NCBI GenBank assembly: GCA_910587705.1
Contig: CAJUMX010000008.1
Location: 1 to 64,000 of the forward strand
Source: an uncultured Oscillibacter sp.
GTDB lineage: Bacteria > Bacillota > Clostridia > Oscillospirales > Oscillospiraceae
Direction: 5' to 3'
DNA: 64,000 bases
Within the stretch, counting starts at the first letter, position 1; the number at the start of each line of letters is the position of its first letter. This document shows, one piece after another, positions 32,578 to 38,405 of the stretch. The translations under genes and the position numbers were made by a program. The notes below the pieces were generated by a model. That model was not told the origin of the DNA. It searched no databases and saw only the letters and a list, made by a program, of their open reading frames with translations.

Positions 32578-32814
32578 TCATGGCTCCAGCAGCTCGTCGT
32601 AGCTGACGTTCAGCGCGTTTTTGATGGCCCGCAGCTGGGACGCCTGAATGTGCTGGGCTCCCCGCTCAATTTTCACCAGGGCTTCCCTGGTCATGGGAAC
32701 GCCCTCTAATTGCAGGAGGCCCACCAGGTCCGTCTGCTTCAAGCCCTGTCTCCTGCGGATTTCTCGAATATTTGCCCCAATGCAAATATCTTGTTTGATT
32801 TTTTGTTCCCTCAT
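32578..32814 (-). CDS. XRE family regulator upstream of comF
   Basis: 78 residues from ATG 32814 (GAGG 5 nt upstream; an ATG at 32847 has poorer spacing). HTH: IGANIREIRRRQGLKQTDLV, then LLQLEGVPMTREALVKIERG and RAIKNALNVSYDELLEP. Two GGACCCAtyYGGGTCC-type palindromes flank its probable promoter, which suggests autoregulation. It forms an operon with comF. Confidence 0.82.
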   Translation of the reverse strand: MREQKIKQDICIGANIREIRRRQGLKQTDLVGLLQLEGVPMTREALVKIERGAQHIQASQLRAIKNALNVSYDELLEP

Positions 32815-32829
32815 CGCAACCTCGCAAAA

Positions 32830-32845
32830 GGACCCATCCGGGTTC
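32830..32845. promoter_or_regulatory. Candidate operator of the XRE regulator (proximal)
   Basis: GGACCCATCCGGGTTC, inverted repeat, one copy of a pair. Confidence 0.55.
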
Positions 32846-32881
32846 ATTTCCTTTATTCTATGGAGGAACTATTTTTCAATG

Positions 32882-32897
32882 GGACCCATTTGGGTCC
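32882..32897. promoter_or_regulatory. Candidate operator of the XRE regulator (distal)
   Basis: GGACCCATTTGGGTCC, inverted repeat. It is 52 bp from the proximal copy, about five helical turns, and 10 bp upstream of the -35 box of antisense RNA A. Confidence 0.55.
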
Positions 32898-32907
32898 ACG
32901 CAAAGCC

Positions 32908-32936
32908 TTGACAAACATACTATGGTAGCCTATAAT
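32908..32936 (+). promoter_or_regulatory. Promoter of antisense RNA A
   Basis: TTGACA, 17 nt, TATAAT: exact consensus at both boxes. Confidence 0.85.
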
Positions 32937-32942
32937 AAGCAT

Positions 32943-33042
32943 AAGAAGGCACTGCGGTAAGCGGTTAGCCCGAGATTATGAGAGTTTGACTATGCAAAGC
33001 ATAGAAACCGTCACTTGCCCGAGTGGCGGTTTCCGCTTTTTA
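32943..33042 (+). ncRNA. Candidate antisense RNA A (type I antitoxin-like)
   Basis: About 100 nt from the predicted start to an intrinsic terminator: GAAACCGTCACT / AGTGGCGGTTTC stem (33004-33034) then CTTTTT. The terminator stem lies inside the 3' end of the opposite small ORF, so the RNA is complementary to the end of that message. The 5' end (ATAAGAAGGCACTGCGG) resembles the 5' end of the opposing transcript. Confidence 0.7.
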
Positions 33043-33094
33043 CCTTGATCGTTACCGTCCAATGCAGGATATGGAACGTCAATGTAATCGGCAT
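33011..33094 (-). CDS. Small peptide A (27 aa), candidate type I toxin
   Basis: ATG 33094 after AAGGGGGTGAG. Starts MPITLTFHILHWTVTIKVKS and ends NRHSGK: a short hydrophobic/beta stretch with a basic end. The Shine-Dalgarno sequence is the 3' arm of a hairpin (CACCC...GGGTG, 33096-33117), which would block translation. Peptide B (33296-33373) is a paralogue sharing the pattern ITL, TVTI/TITI, VKS, NRHS and final K. I know no characterised homologue; the toxin role is inferred from architecture only. Confidence 0.6.
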   Translation of the reverse strand: MPITLTFHILHWTVTIKVKSGNRHSGK

Positions 33095-33161
33095 CTTCTC
33101 ACCCCCTTTCCGAGGGTGTGACCAACCGCCCGCCTTTTTGCGCAGCACCTTCTTATCCGAC

Positions 33162-33190
33162 ACCTTATCACATTTTCCGACCAATTGCAA
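33162..33190 (-). promoter_or_regulatory. Promoter of peptide mRNA A
   Basis: TTGCAA, 17 nt, TAAGGT: weaker than the opposing antisense promoter. Confidence 0.6.
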
Positions 33191-33195
33191 GGGAC

Positions 33196-33224
33196 TTGAC
33201 AGAAGCCGGAGGCTTCGCTATAAT
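33196..33224 (+). promoter_or_regulatory. Promoter of antisense RNA B
   Basis: TTGACA, 17 nt, TATAAT: exact consensus again, 5 bp after the mRNA A promoter. Confidence 0.85.
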
Positions 33225-33230
33225 GAGTAT

Positions 33231-33325
33231 AAGAAGGCACCGCAGTAAGCGGTTAGCTCATACAAGTTTAGGAATCAAAAGCATCTTTGAAACCGTCACT
33301 TGGCAGAGTGACGGTTTCTGCTTTT
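33231..33325 (+). ncRNA. Candidate antisense RNA B (type I antitoxin-like)
   Basis: About 95 nt, ending at a perfect 12-bp terminator stem GAAACCGTCACT / AGTGACGGTTTC (33289-33318) and CTTTT. It starts with ATAAGAAGGCACCGCAGTAA, as RNA A does, and overlaps the 3' end of peptide ORF B. Confidence 0.72.
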
Positions 33326-33373
33326 CACGATTATCGTGATCGTAAAAGACCCGATATGTAACGTGATTCGCAT
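33296..33373 (-). CDS. Small peptide B (25 aa), candidate type I toxin
   Basis: ATG 33373 after AAGGAGGTGAG. Starts MRITLHIGSFTITIIVKSRN and ends RHSAK. The Shine-Dalgarno is fully paired in a hairpin with a GAAA tetraloop (CACCCTCC GAAA GGAGGTG, 33380-33399). A clear paralogue of peptide A in tandem. The conserved C-terminal NRHS codons are those that form the terminator stem of antisense RNA B. Confidence 0.62.
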   Translation of the reverse strand: MRITLHIGSFTITIIVKSRNRHSAK

Positions 33374-33441
33374 ACGGCCTCACCTCCTTTCGGAGGGTGT
33401 AGCCAACCGCCCGCCTTTTACGCAGTGCCTTCTTATTCGAC

Positions 33442-33470
33442 ACCTTATCACAATTTCCAGCAAAAAGCAA
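33442..33470 (-). promoter_or_regulatory. Promoter of peptide mRNA B
   Basis: TTGCTT, 17 nt, TAAGGT; its -35 box falls in the T-run of the recD2 terminator. Confidence 0.6.
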
Positions 33471-33490
33471 GGACCGCCCCAGGGCGGTCC
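33462..33490 (-). terminator. Terminator of recD2
   Basis: GGACCGCCC / GGGCGGTCC stem followed by TTGCTTTTT on the minus strand. Confidence 0.85.
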
Positions 33491-33497
33491 TTCTCGT

Positions 33498-35708
33498 TTA
33501 TTTCCCGGCAGCCCCCTTGGCCAGCCGCCAGCGGAGGCCGGAGTAGCGCCTTTGCCGCTTGTCATTCGCCGCCATGGCCCGGATCGCCGCGTCGTCTCCC
33601 ACGGCCACCAGCAGCTCCCGGGCCCGGGTCAGGGCCGTGTACAGCACCCCTCGAACCATCAGCGACGGGGGGGCAGGCGTGGCCGCCAGCACCACACAGC
33701 GGTACTCGCTGCCCTGGGCCTTGTGCACCGTCATGGCAAAGGCCAGGTCCACCTCGTTTAGCTGCTCCACACCATAGACTGCCCGGCGGCCGTCGAAGTC
33801 CAGCTCCAGCCACTCCCCGGAGTCGTCGATCTTCACGATCTTTCCCACGTCCCCGTTGAATATCCCCGTGCCCACGGTTCCGTCCTCTTTTTCCCACACC
33901 ACGTCGTAGTCATTCCGGGTCTGCATCACCCGGTCTCCCTCCCGGAAGAGCCGCTCCCCCCACAAAAGCTCCCGCTTCCCAGCCGCCTTGGGATTCAGGG
34001 CCTCCTGGAGACAGCGGTTCAGATTCACCGTCCCGGCAGGGCCCTTCCGGGTGGGAGCCAGCACCTGTATCTGGTCCGCCGGAATGCCCATCTTCTCTGG
34101 CAGACGGGTCTTGCAGAGCTCCACCAGGGTATTCACCGCCCGCTCCGGGTCCCGGCGACAGAGGAAAAAGAAGTCCCCCTGGTTGCTTTGCAGGTCCGGC
34201 GGCTTCCCCAGGTTCACGGCGTGGGCCGCCCGGATGATAGCGGACTGCTCCGCCTGACGGAAAACCTCCCGGAGGAACACCGTCTCCACCCGATCACTGC
34301 GGATGAGGTCCGCAAACACGTTCCCCGCCCCTACGGAGGGCAGCTGGTCCGCATCCCCCACCAGCACCAGCCTGGTCCCGGGCCGAAGGGCCCGGAGCAG
34401 GGCCGAAAACAGGGGCAGGTCCACCATGGAGGTCTCGTCCACGATGATGGCCCCCGCCTCCAGGGGCTCCTTCTCCGTCTTGGTGAAGGTCAGTTGCCGG
34501 GCATCCTCATTCCAGCTCATCCCCAGAAGGCGGTGGACCGTCTGGGCCTCCATGCCGGTGAGCTCGCTCATACGCTTGGCCGCCCGGCCCGTGGGGGCCG
34601 CTAGGGCCACCTCCAGCCCCAGCTTCTGGAACAACGCCACAATGGCCCGGACCGTGGTGGTCTTGCCGGTTCCGGGGCCGCCGGTGAGGATCAGCACATT
34701 CTCCTTTGCCGCCAGCTCCACCGCCTTGCGCTGCTGGGGGGCATAGGTGATGCCCTGGGCCTTTTCCAGCTCGTCCACCGTCCGGGCGGCAGACACCCGG
34801 CCCTGGGGCTTGGCCGCCAGCAGAGCCTCCAGCCGCTTCTGGGCCGTGTGCTCCGCCTCCCACAGCCGCCGGAGGTAGCAGGCCTCCACGTTGGCCACCC
34901 GCTCCTGGACCACCAGTCCCCGGCCAATGAGCTCGTCCAGGGCCAGCTCCGGCTGGTCCACGCCGCACTCCAGGAGCTGGGCCGTGGCGGCAATGAGCTT
35001 CTCCCGGGGGAGAAACACGTGGCCGTTGTTCTCGTTGTGGCTCAGCTCAAAGCTCACCGCCGCCTGGAGCCGCAGGCTGCTGTCCGGTTCAAAGCCCATC
35101 CCCATGGCGATTTCATCCGCCACGGAGAAGGCCACGCCGCAGTCGTCAGCGGCCAGGAGGTAGGGGTCCTCCCGGAGCTTTTCCAACGCCGCGTCCCCAT
35201 ACTGCCGCCGCAGGCGCATGGCCAGCACCGGCGGCAGCTCGTACCGGGCCAGGAAGGCCATCAGCCGCCGCAGGCCCATATGCTGGCGAAAGCCCTCGGC
35301 AATCTCCTGGGCCCGCCGGGCGGTGACGCCCTTCAGGGTGGTCAGCCGCTCCGGGGCGGTCTCCAGAATATCGAAGGTCTCCAGGCCGAAGCGTTCCACG
35401 ATACTCCGGGCCGTGGCGGGGCCCACGCCCTTCAAAACGCCGGAGGAGAGGTAACTGAATATCTCCTCCTCGTCCTCCGGGAGGCTCCGCTCCACCTCCG
35501 CCGCCCGGAGCTGCTCTCCGTGCTGGGGGTGCCGCTCCCAGACGCCGGTGACGGTCAGCCGCTCCCCGGGAGCGGCGCAGGGGATGCAGCCCACCACGGT
35601 GACGACCTCCCCCTCCTCGGTGAGGAGGCGGAGGACCGTGTAGCCATTTTCGGCGTTTTGAAAGATGACGCTATGTATGACGCCCTCCCGGCAGATCAGC
35701 TCTTCCAT
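33498..35708 (-). CDS. recD2: RecD2-type ATP-dependent DNA helicase
   Basis: 736 residues, normal RecD2 size. 5'-3' SF1B helicase for DNA repair outside RecBCD. N-terminal OB-like part (about 1-90), tandem helix-hairpin-helix (GVLKGVGPATARSIVERFG, LTTLKGVTARRAQEIAEGF), Walker A LTGGPGTGKTTTVRAIV, Walker B AIIVDETSMVDLPL, motif III VLVGDADQLPSVGAGNVFAD, and late motifs DLAFAMTVHKAQGSEY and LYTALTRARELLVAVG. The frame is open 600 nt further upstream, but homology starts at MEELICREGVIHSVIFQN with GAGAGG 9 nt before ATG 35708. Confidence 0.95.
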   Translation of the reverse strand: MEELICREGVIHSVIFQNAENGYTVLRLLTEEGEVVTVVGCIPCAAPGERLTVTGVWERHPQHGEQLRAAEVERSLPEDEEEIFSYLSSGVLKGVGPATARSIVERFGLETFDILETAPERLTTLKGVTARRAQEIAEGFRQHMGLRRLMAFLARYELPPVLAMRLRRQYGDAALEKLREDPYLLAADDCGVAFSVADEIAMGMGFEPDSSLRLQAAVSFELSHNENNGHVFLPREKLIAATAQLLECGVDQPELALDELIGRGLVVQERVANVEACYLRRLWEAEHTAQKRLEALLAAKPQGRVSAARTVDELEKAQGITYAPQQRKAVELAAKENVLILTGGPGTGKTTTVRAIVALFQKLGLEVALAAPTGRAAKRMSELTGMEAQTVHRLLGMSWNEDARQLTFTKTEKEPLEAGAIIVDETSMVDLPLFSALLRALRPGTRLVLVGDADQLPSVGAGNVFADLIRSDRVETVFLREVFRQAEQSAIIRAAHAVNLGKPPDLQSNQGDFFFLCRRDPERAVNTLVELCKTRLPEKMGIPADQIQVLAPTRKGPAGTVNLNRCLQEALNPKAAGKRELLWGERLFREGDRVMQTRNDYDVVWEKEDGTVGTGIFNGDVGKIVKIDDSGEWLELDFDGRRAVYGVEQLNEVDLAFAMTVHKAQGSEYRCVVLAATPAPPSLMVRGVLYTALTRARELLVAVGDDAAIRAMAANDKRQRRYSGLRWRLAKGAAGK

Positions 35709-35743
35709 TTGGGATGTCCTCTCTTTTTCGCGTTTTGCAGGGG

Positions 35744-36073
35744 TTAAAGTTCGGCGGCAAGCTCCCCGGCGGAGATCAGAGCGGCGTTTTTCTCCCGGTC
35801 CGCCAGATACCGGGCCAGGGCCTGGGCGTCGGGGGTCAGCCCGCAGTCCGCCAGAAGGATTTTGGCCCCAGGGAGCCCTCCCTGGACCCGGCGGAGCTCC
35901 CGGACGTCGGCCTCCATGGCCAGGGCTTCCCCTTTCAGGGGCAGGACCAGGAGAAGGCCCGGGATGGCCGGGCGGCCGCCGATGTGGAGCAGGGCTCCGG
36001 CCATGGCCCAGACAATCGTCGTCAGGCCGACGGCGGAGAGGAAGGCTAATACGCCGTCTTGCAGTAGCAGCAT
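35744..36073 (-). CDS. Hypothetical membrane-anchored protein (109 aa)
   Basis: ATG 36073 with GAGGTGA 5 nt upstream. One N-terminal hydrophobic stretch (AFLSAVGLTTIVWAMAGALL) and a second (IPGLLLVLPLKGEALAM), then a soluble alpha-helical part rich in Ala, Leu and Arg with two Cys-poor helices (DVRELRRVQGGLPGA, ALARYLADREKNAALI). No family recognised. It precedes recD2 by 35 nt on the same strand and is probably co-transcribed. Confidence 0.6.
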   Translation of the reverse strand: MLLLQDGVLAFLSAVGLTTIVWAMAGALLHIGGRPAIPGLLLVLPLKGEALAMEADVRELRRVQGGLPGAKILLADCGLTPDAQALARYLADREKNAALISAGELAAEL

Positions 36074-36134
36074 TTGAATCACCTCGGTTCAGCTTATGCA
36101 GAATCGGGGGATTCGGTTCGTCCTCCTCCCAAAG

Positions 36135-36413
36135 GGGGGCTTTTGCTCGCCCTTCGGGCGGGGGGATTTCAGCCATGAAGATGGCTGGTCCATTGCACCC
36201 CCCATTTTCTCTTTTTCTTCCAGAAGAAAACGAGAAAACGGGCCGTGCACGGTCCAAAAGAGAAAAAGAAGTAACGGGGACGACGCGGGGGCGCAGCTGA
36301 ATGAATGGCGGAGCCAGAATGACTTCCCTCGCGCAATTGGTTCGCACGGGGGTTGTTCTTCACCGAATGGACCAGCTTCTCTTTTCGCTGCCGCTATCCG
36401 GGGGTAGGGGTTT
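36135..36413 (+). repeat. 0.3-kb non-coding repeat, copy R1
   Basis: Begins GGGGCTTTTGCTCGCCCTTC, contains CAGCCATGAAGATGGCTGG, a T-rich/A-rich hairpin (TTTTCTCTTTTTCTT...AAGAAAA.GAGAAAA), the palindrome GGGCCGTGCACGGTCC and a second AAAAGAGAAAAAGAAG. The same order in inverted orientation forms copy R2 (37632-37932). By eye more than three quarters of positions match. Confidence 0.85.
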
Positions 36414-36451
36414 GCCTTTCCCAGGCCAGCCGCACAGCCGCCCTGTTCTCC

Positions 36452-36479
36452 TTGACAAAGCGGCTTTCTTTGATATAAT
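36452..36479 (+). promoter_or_regulatory. Promoter of antisense RNA C
   Basis: TTGACA, 16 nt, TATAAT. Confidence 0.82.
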
Positions 36480-36485
36480 GAACAT

Positions 36486-36577
36486 AGAAGGGCGCTGTTA
36501 CCGACGGTCAGCCCTTGCGAATCAGAATAGATGCTCTATGCTGACTGCTCGTGCTACCGGGCAGTCAGCACGCTTTT
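36486..36577 (+). ncRNA. Candidate antisense RNA C (type I antitoxin-like)
   Basis: About 92 nt, ending at GCTGACTGC / GCAGTCAGC (36540-36569) and CTTTT. Its 5' end ATAGAAGGGCGCTGTTACC mirrors the 5' end of the opposing message (CTAGAAGGACGCTGTTACA). The terminator overlaps the last codons of peptide ORF C. Confidence 0.7.
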
Positions 36578-36660
36578 GGGGATAAGTATGCCAGCAGCAG
36601 CACAGCCGCCGCGAACGATACCCCGTAACGCAGGGCTTTCGCCCAGCGTCCGTTTCCCAT
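36565..36660 (-). CDS. Small hydrophobic peptide C (31 aa), candidate type I toxin
   Basis: ATG 36660 after AAGGGGGGTGAGG. Basic N-terminus MGNGRWAKALRYG, then a membrane helix VSFAAAVLLLAYL and SPKAC. The Shine-Dalgarno is paired with an upstream CAC.CCC segment (36666-36687). Unlike peptides A and B it is a typical single transmembrane peptide, as in many type I toxins, but the surrounding cassette is the same. No characterised homologue recognised. Confidence 0.62.
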   Translation of the reverse strand: MGNGRWAKALRYGVSFAAAVLLLAYLSPKAC

Positions 36661-36726
36661 CAGCCTCACCCCCCTTCAAAGGGAGTGGCTAACCGCCTGT
36701 TATGTAACAGCGTCCTTCTAGTTTCC

Positions 36727-36755
36727 ATCCTATCAGAAGAGGCGCTTTTTGTCAA
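36727..36755 (-). promoter_or_regulatory. Promoter of peptide mRNA C
   Basis: TTGACA, 17 nt, TAGGAT. Confidence 0.65.
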
Positions 36756-36770
36756 ATTAGGATGCCTTTC

Positions 36771-36852
36771 TATAGGGGCGGGAACAAAACCCGGCCCCTA
36801 CATGTTTTCTATCGACAGGACACCCCGTAGGGGCGGACCTATGTGTCCGCCC
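36771..36852. repeat. Two REP-like palindromes
   Basis: TAGGGGC.GGG...CCCGGCCCCTA (36771-36801) and the unit GGGCGGACACATAGGTCCGC with tail CCCCTACGGGGTGTCC (minus strand, 36808-36852); tail shared with other units at 9740 and 37520. Confidence 0.7.
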
Positions 36853-36869
36853 TCGTCTCAGGCTTCCGC

Positions 36870-37082
36870 CTATCTCTCCTCAGACCGCCCAACAAGGTAA
36901 TCAATGCTCACGCCAAAGTGGTCCGCTAGCTTCCAGATATTTTCCAGGTTGGGTAGGCTTGCGCCTCTTTCATACTTTTGGTAGTGTGATTCCGCAATAC
37001 CAATTGCATTGGCTACCTGCACTTGCGTTTCATATTCTTTCTTACGAAGTTCACGAAGTCTCTGTTTTACCAAAATTTCCAT
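36870..37082 (-). CDS. XRE family repressor-like protein (70 aa)
   Basis: Complete single-domain HTH: ILVKQRLRELRKKEYETQVQ, VANAIGIAESHYQKYERGAS, LPNLENIWKLADHFGVSIDY, LVGRSEER. The recognition helix region IAESHYQKYERG is standard for Cro/C1-type regulators. Divergent from the 72-residue protein at 37165; the intervening 82 bp carries a strong promoter with a palindrome across its -10 box, so it probably represses its neighbour and itself. Confidence 0.85.
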   Translation of the reverse strand: MEILVKQRLRELRKKEYETQVQVANAIGIAESHYQKYERGASLPNLENIWKLADHFGVSIDYLVGRSEER

Positions 37083-37092
37083 TCCATCCCTC

Positions 37093-37132
37093 TTGACACG
37101 GCAATAAGTTAGTGTTATACTATAATTAACAC
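37093..37132 (+). promoter_or_regulatory. Promoter and overlapping operator of the 72-aa gene
   Basis: TTGACA (37093), 17 nt, TATACT (37116). The inverted repeat GTGTTA...TAACAC (37112-37132) covers the -10 box, and a related AACACA...TGTGTT pair (37129-37149) follows. This is the layout of a repressor-controlled promoter. Confidence 0.7.
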
Positions 37133-37164
37133 ACCAAATAGTTTGTGTTTAGATTGGAGAAAAT

Positions 37165-37383
37165 ATGTCTGATTTCATGAAATGGCTTTACGCCAACTAC
37201 ATAAAGCCCCATTTAGACACGATTCCCAAAGGGGACTATGAACCGGACTTTTACCTTTTGGAGGACGATGTTTCCTCGGAAACCTGTAGCAGTTTCTCCA
37301 AAGTCCAGGAGTTCACCGCCGCCCACGCCTTCCTCCTGGGCCTCCGCACGGGACAGGGGCTGTCCGATTCTCTCCAGCGCTGA
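37165..37383 (+). CDS. Small conserved hypothetical protein (72 aa)
   Basis: ATG 37165 (GGAGA upstream). Starts MSDFMKWLYANYIKPHLDTI, then an acidic region (YEPDFYLLEDDVSSE) and a helix ending FTAAHAFLLGLRTGQGL. Soluble. I have the impression of similar small proteins beside XRE regulators in gut Clostridia, but no function is known to me. A partner in a regulator-controlled module with 36870-37082 is inferred from divergent layout and operator. Confidence 0.65.
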   Translation: MSDFMKWLYANYIKPHLDTIPKGDYEPDFYLLEDDVSSETCSSFSKVQEFTAAHAFLLGLRTGQGLSDSLQR

Positions 37384-37397
37384 CGGTCTGGGAAAGG

Positions 37398-37612
37398 GCC
37401 TGACCGGGGGCAGGCCCCACAGGGGAGACGGGCCGCCGGGCACCCGCAAGGGGTACGCCGCCGTAAGCGGCAAAGGGTGGTCTATCGGCCCTGGGGAGCG
37501 GGCCGCCGAGGGCGGCGGCCCCTACAGGGTGGTCTACCGATAGAAAGGCAATTTCTGGAGAATGGCCTGACCAGGGGGTCAGGCCCCACAGGGTGTTCTA
37601 CCGAGAGAAGAG
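37398..37612 (+). repeat. Array of REP-like palindromes
   Basis: At least three units: GGCCTGACC...GGCAGGCCCCACAGG (37398), GGGCCGCCGAGGGCGGCGGC with tail CCCCTACAGGGTGGTCTACC (37497-37542), and GGCCTGACCAGGGGGTCAGG with tail CCCCACAGGGTGTTCTACC (37564-37606). The segment at 37425-37490 looks like a degenerate fourth. Nothing coding seen here. Confidence 0.75.
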
Positions 37613-37631
37613 CGGGCCCGGAAAAAGGCGA

Positions 37632-37932
37632 ACGGTTACCCCCTACCACCAGATTAGCGGCAGCGGAAAGAGGAGCTTGTCCATTCGTCACGGGACAAAC
37701 CCCCGCTCAACCCAATTGCGCGTGGGAAGTCATTCCGGCTCCGCCGATCATTCAGCCGCGCCCCCGTCCCTCGTCCCCCCGCAGGGGCCGTACTTCTTTT
37801 TCTCTTTTGGACCGTGCACGGCCCGTTTTCTCTTTTTCTTCTGGCAAGAAAAAGAGAAAATGGGGGGTGCAATGGACCAGCCATCTTCATGGCTGAACTC
37901 TCCCCCGCCCGCAAGGGCGAGCAGAAAGCCCC
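37632..37932 (-). repeat. 0.3-kb non-coding repeat, copy R2 (inverted)
   Basis: Inverted copy of R1 (36135-36413) with the same internal hairpin and GGACCGTGCACGG palindrome. Its end overlaps the last 15 codons of ybeY. Confidence 0.85.
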
Positions 37933-38405
37933 AACTCCGTCAGGATACTCTCCTCCCTCTCCCGCATCCGGGCCTTCATCGGCCCCTCATCCATATGGTC
38001 ATACCCCAGCAGGTGGAGCACGGAGTGCACCACCAAATACCCCAGCTCCCGCCGGTTGGAGTGCCCATACTCCTTGGCCTGGGCCACCACATGCTCCATG
38101 GAGATCATCATGTCCCCCAGGGGCACCAGCCCCGTGCCGGGGTCCGCGTCCTCCGGCCCCGGCAGCTCCCCGGGCTTAAGGTCAAAGGCCGGAAAGCTCA
38201 GCACATCCGTGGCCCGGTCCACCTGCCGGGCCTCCCGGTTTAGCTGGTGAATCTCCTCATCGCTCGTCACCAGCACGTCCACCTCGCAGGGGAAATCCAC
38301 CCCCTCCGCCGCCAGGGCCGTGCGGATGACCTTGCGGATAAAGGCAATCTGGCTCTCGTTCACCCCGGGGACCCCGGCGGTGACGGGGATATAGTGCCGC
38401 TTCAT
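37887..38405 (-). CDS. ybeY: YbeY endoribonuclease
   Basis: 172 residues. Metal-dependent RNase for 16S rRNA 3'-end maturation and ribosome quality control. Zinc site HSVLHLLGYDH (HxxxHxxxxxH) plus the conserved DVLSFPAFDL and GDMMISMEHV. The final residues (SARPCGRGRVQP) and the stop codon come from repeat R2, so the natural C-terminus has been replaced after TELGL; the catalytic site is unaffected. The start overlaps the phoH stop by 4 nt. Confidence 0.94.
   Translation of the reverse strand: MKRHYIPVTAGVPGVNESQIAFIRKVIRTALAAEGVDFPCEVDVLVTSDEEIHQLNREARQVDRATDVLSFPAFDLKPGELPGPEDADPGTGLVPLGDMMISMEHVVAQAKEYGHSNRRELGYLVVHSVLHLLGYDHMDEGPMKARMREREESILTELGLSARPCGRGRVQP

Noticed and set aside
33498..36347. 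A 949-codon version of recD2
   Set aside because: The extra N-terminal 213 codons run through the hypothetical gene at 35744 and repeat R1; homology and a Shine-Dalgarno place the start at 35708.
37398..37612. CRISPR array
   Set aside because: Units are unequal palindromes with different heads, no regular repeat-spacer period and no cas genes.
36135..37932. Insertion sequence with transposase
   Set aside because: The repeats are non-coding and no transposase or recombinase frame lies between them; a non-autonomous element is possible but unproven.
32814..37932. Prophage remnant
   Set aside because: XRE regulators and small genes are suggestive, but no integrase, terminase, capsid or lysis gene is present.
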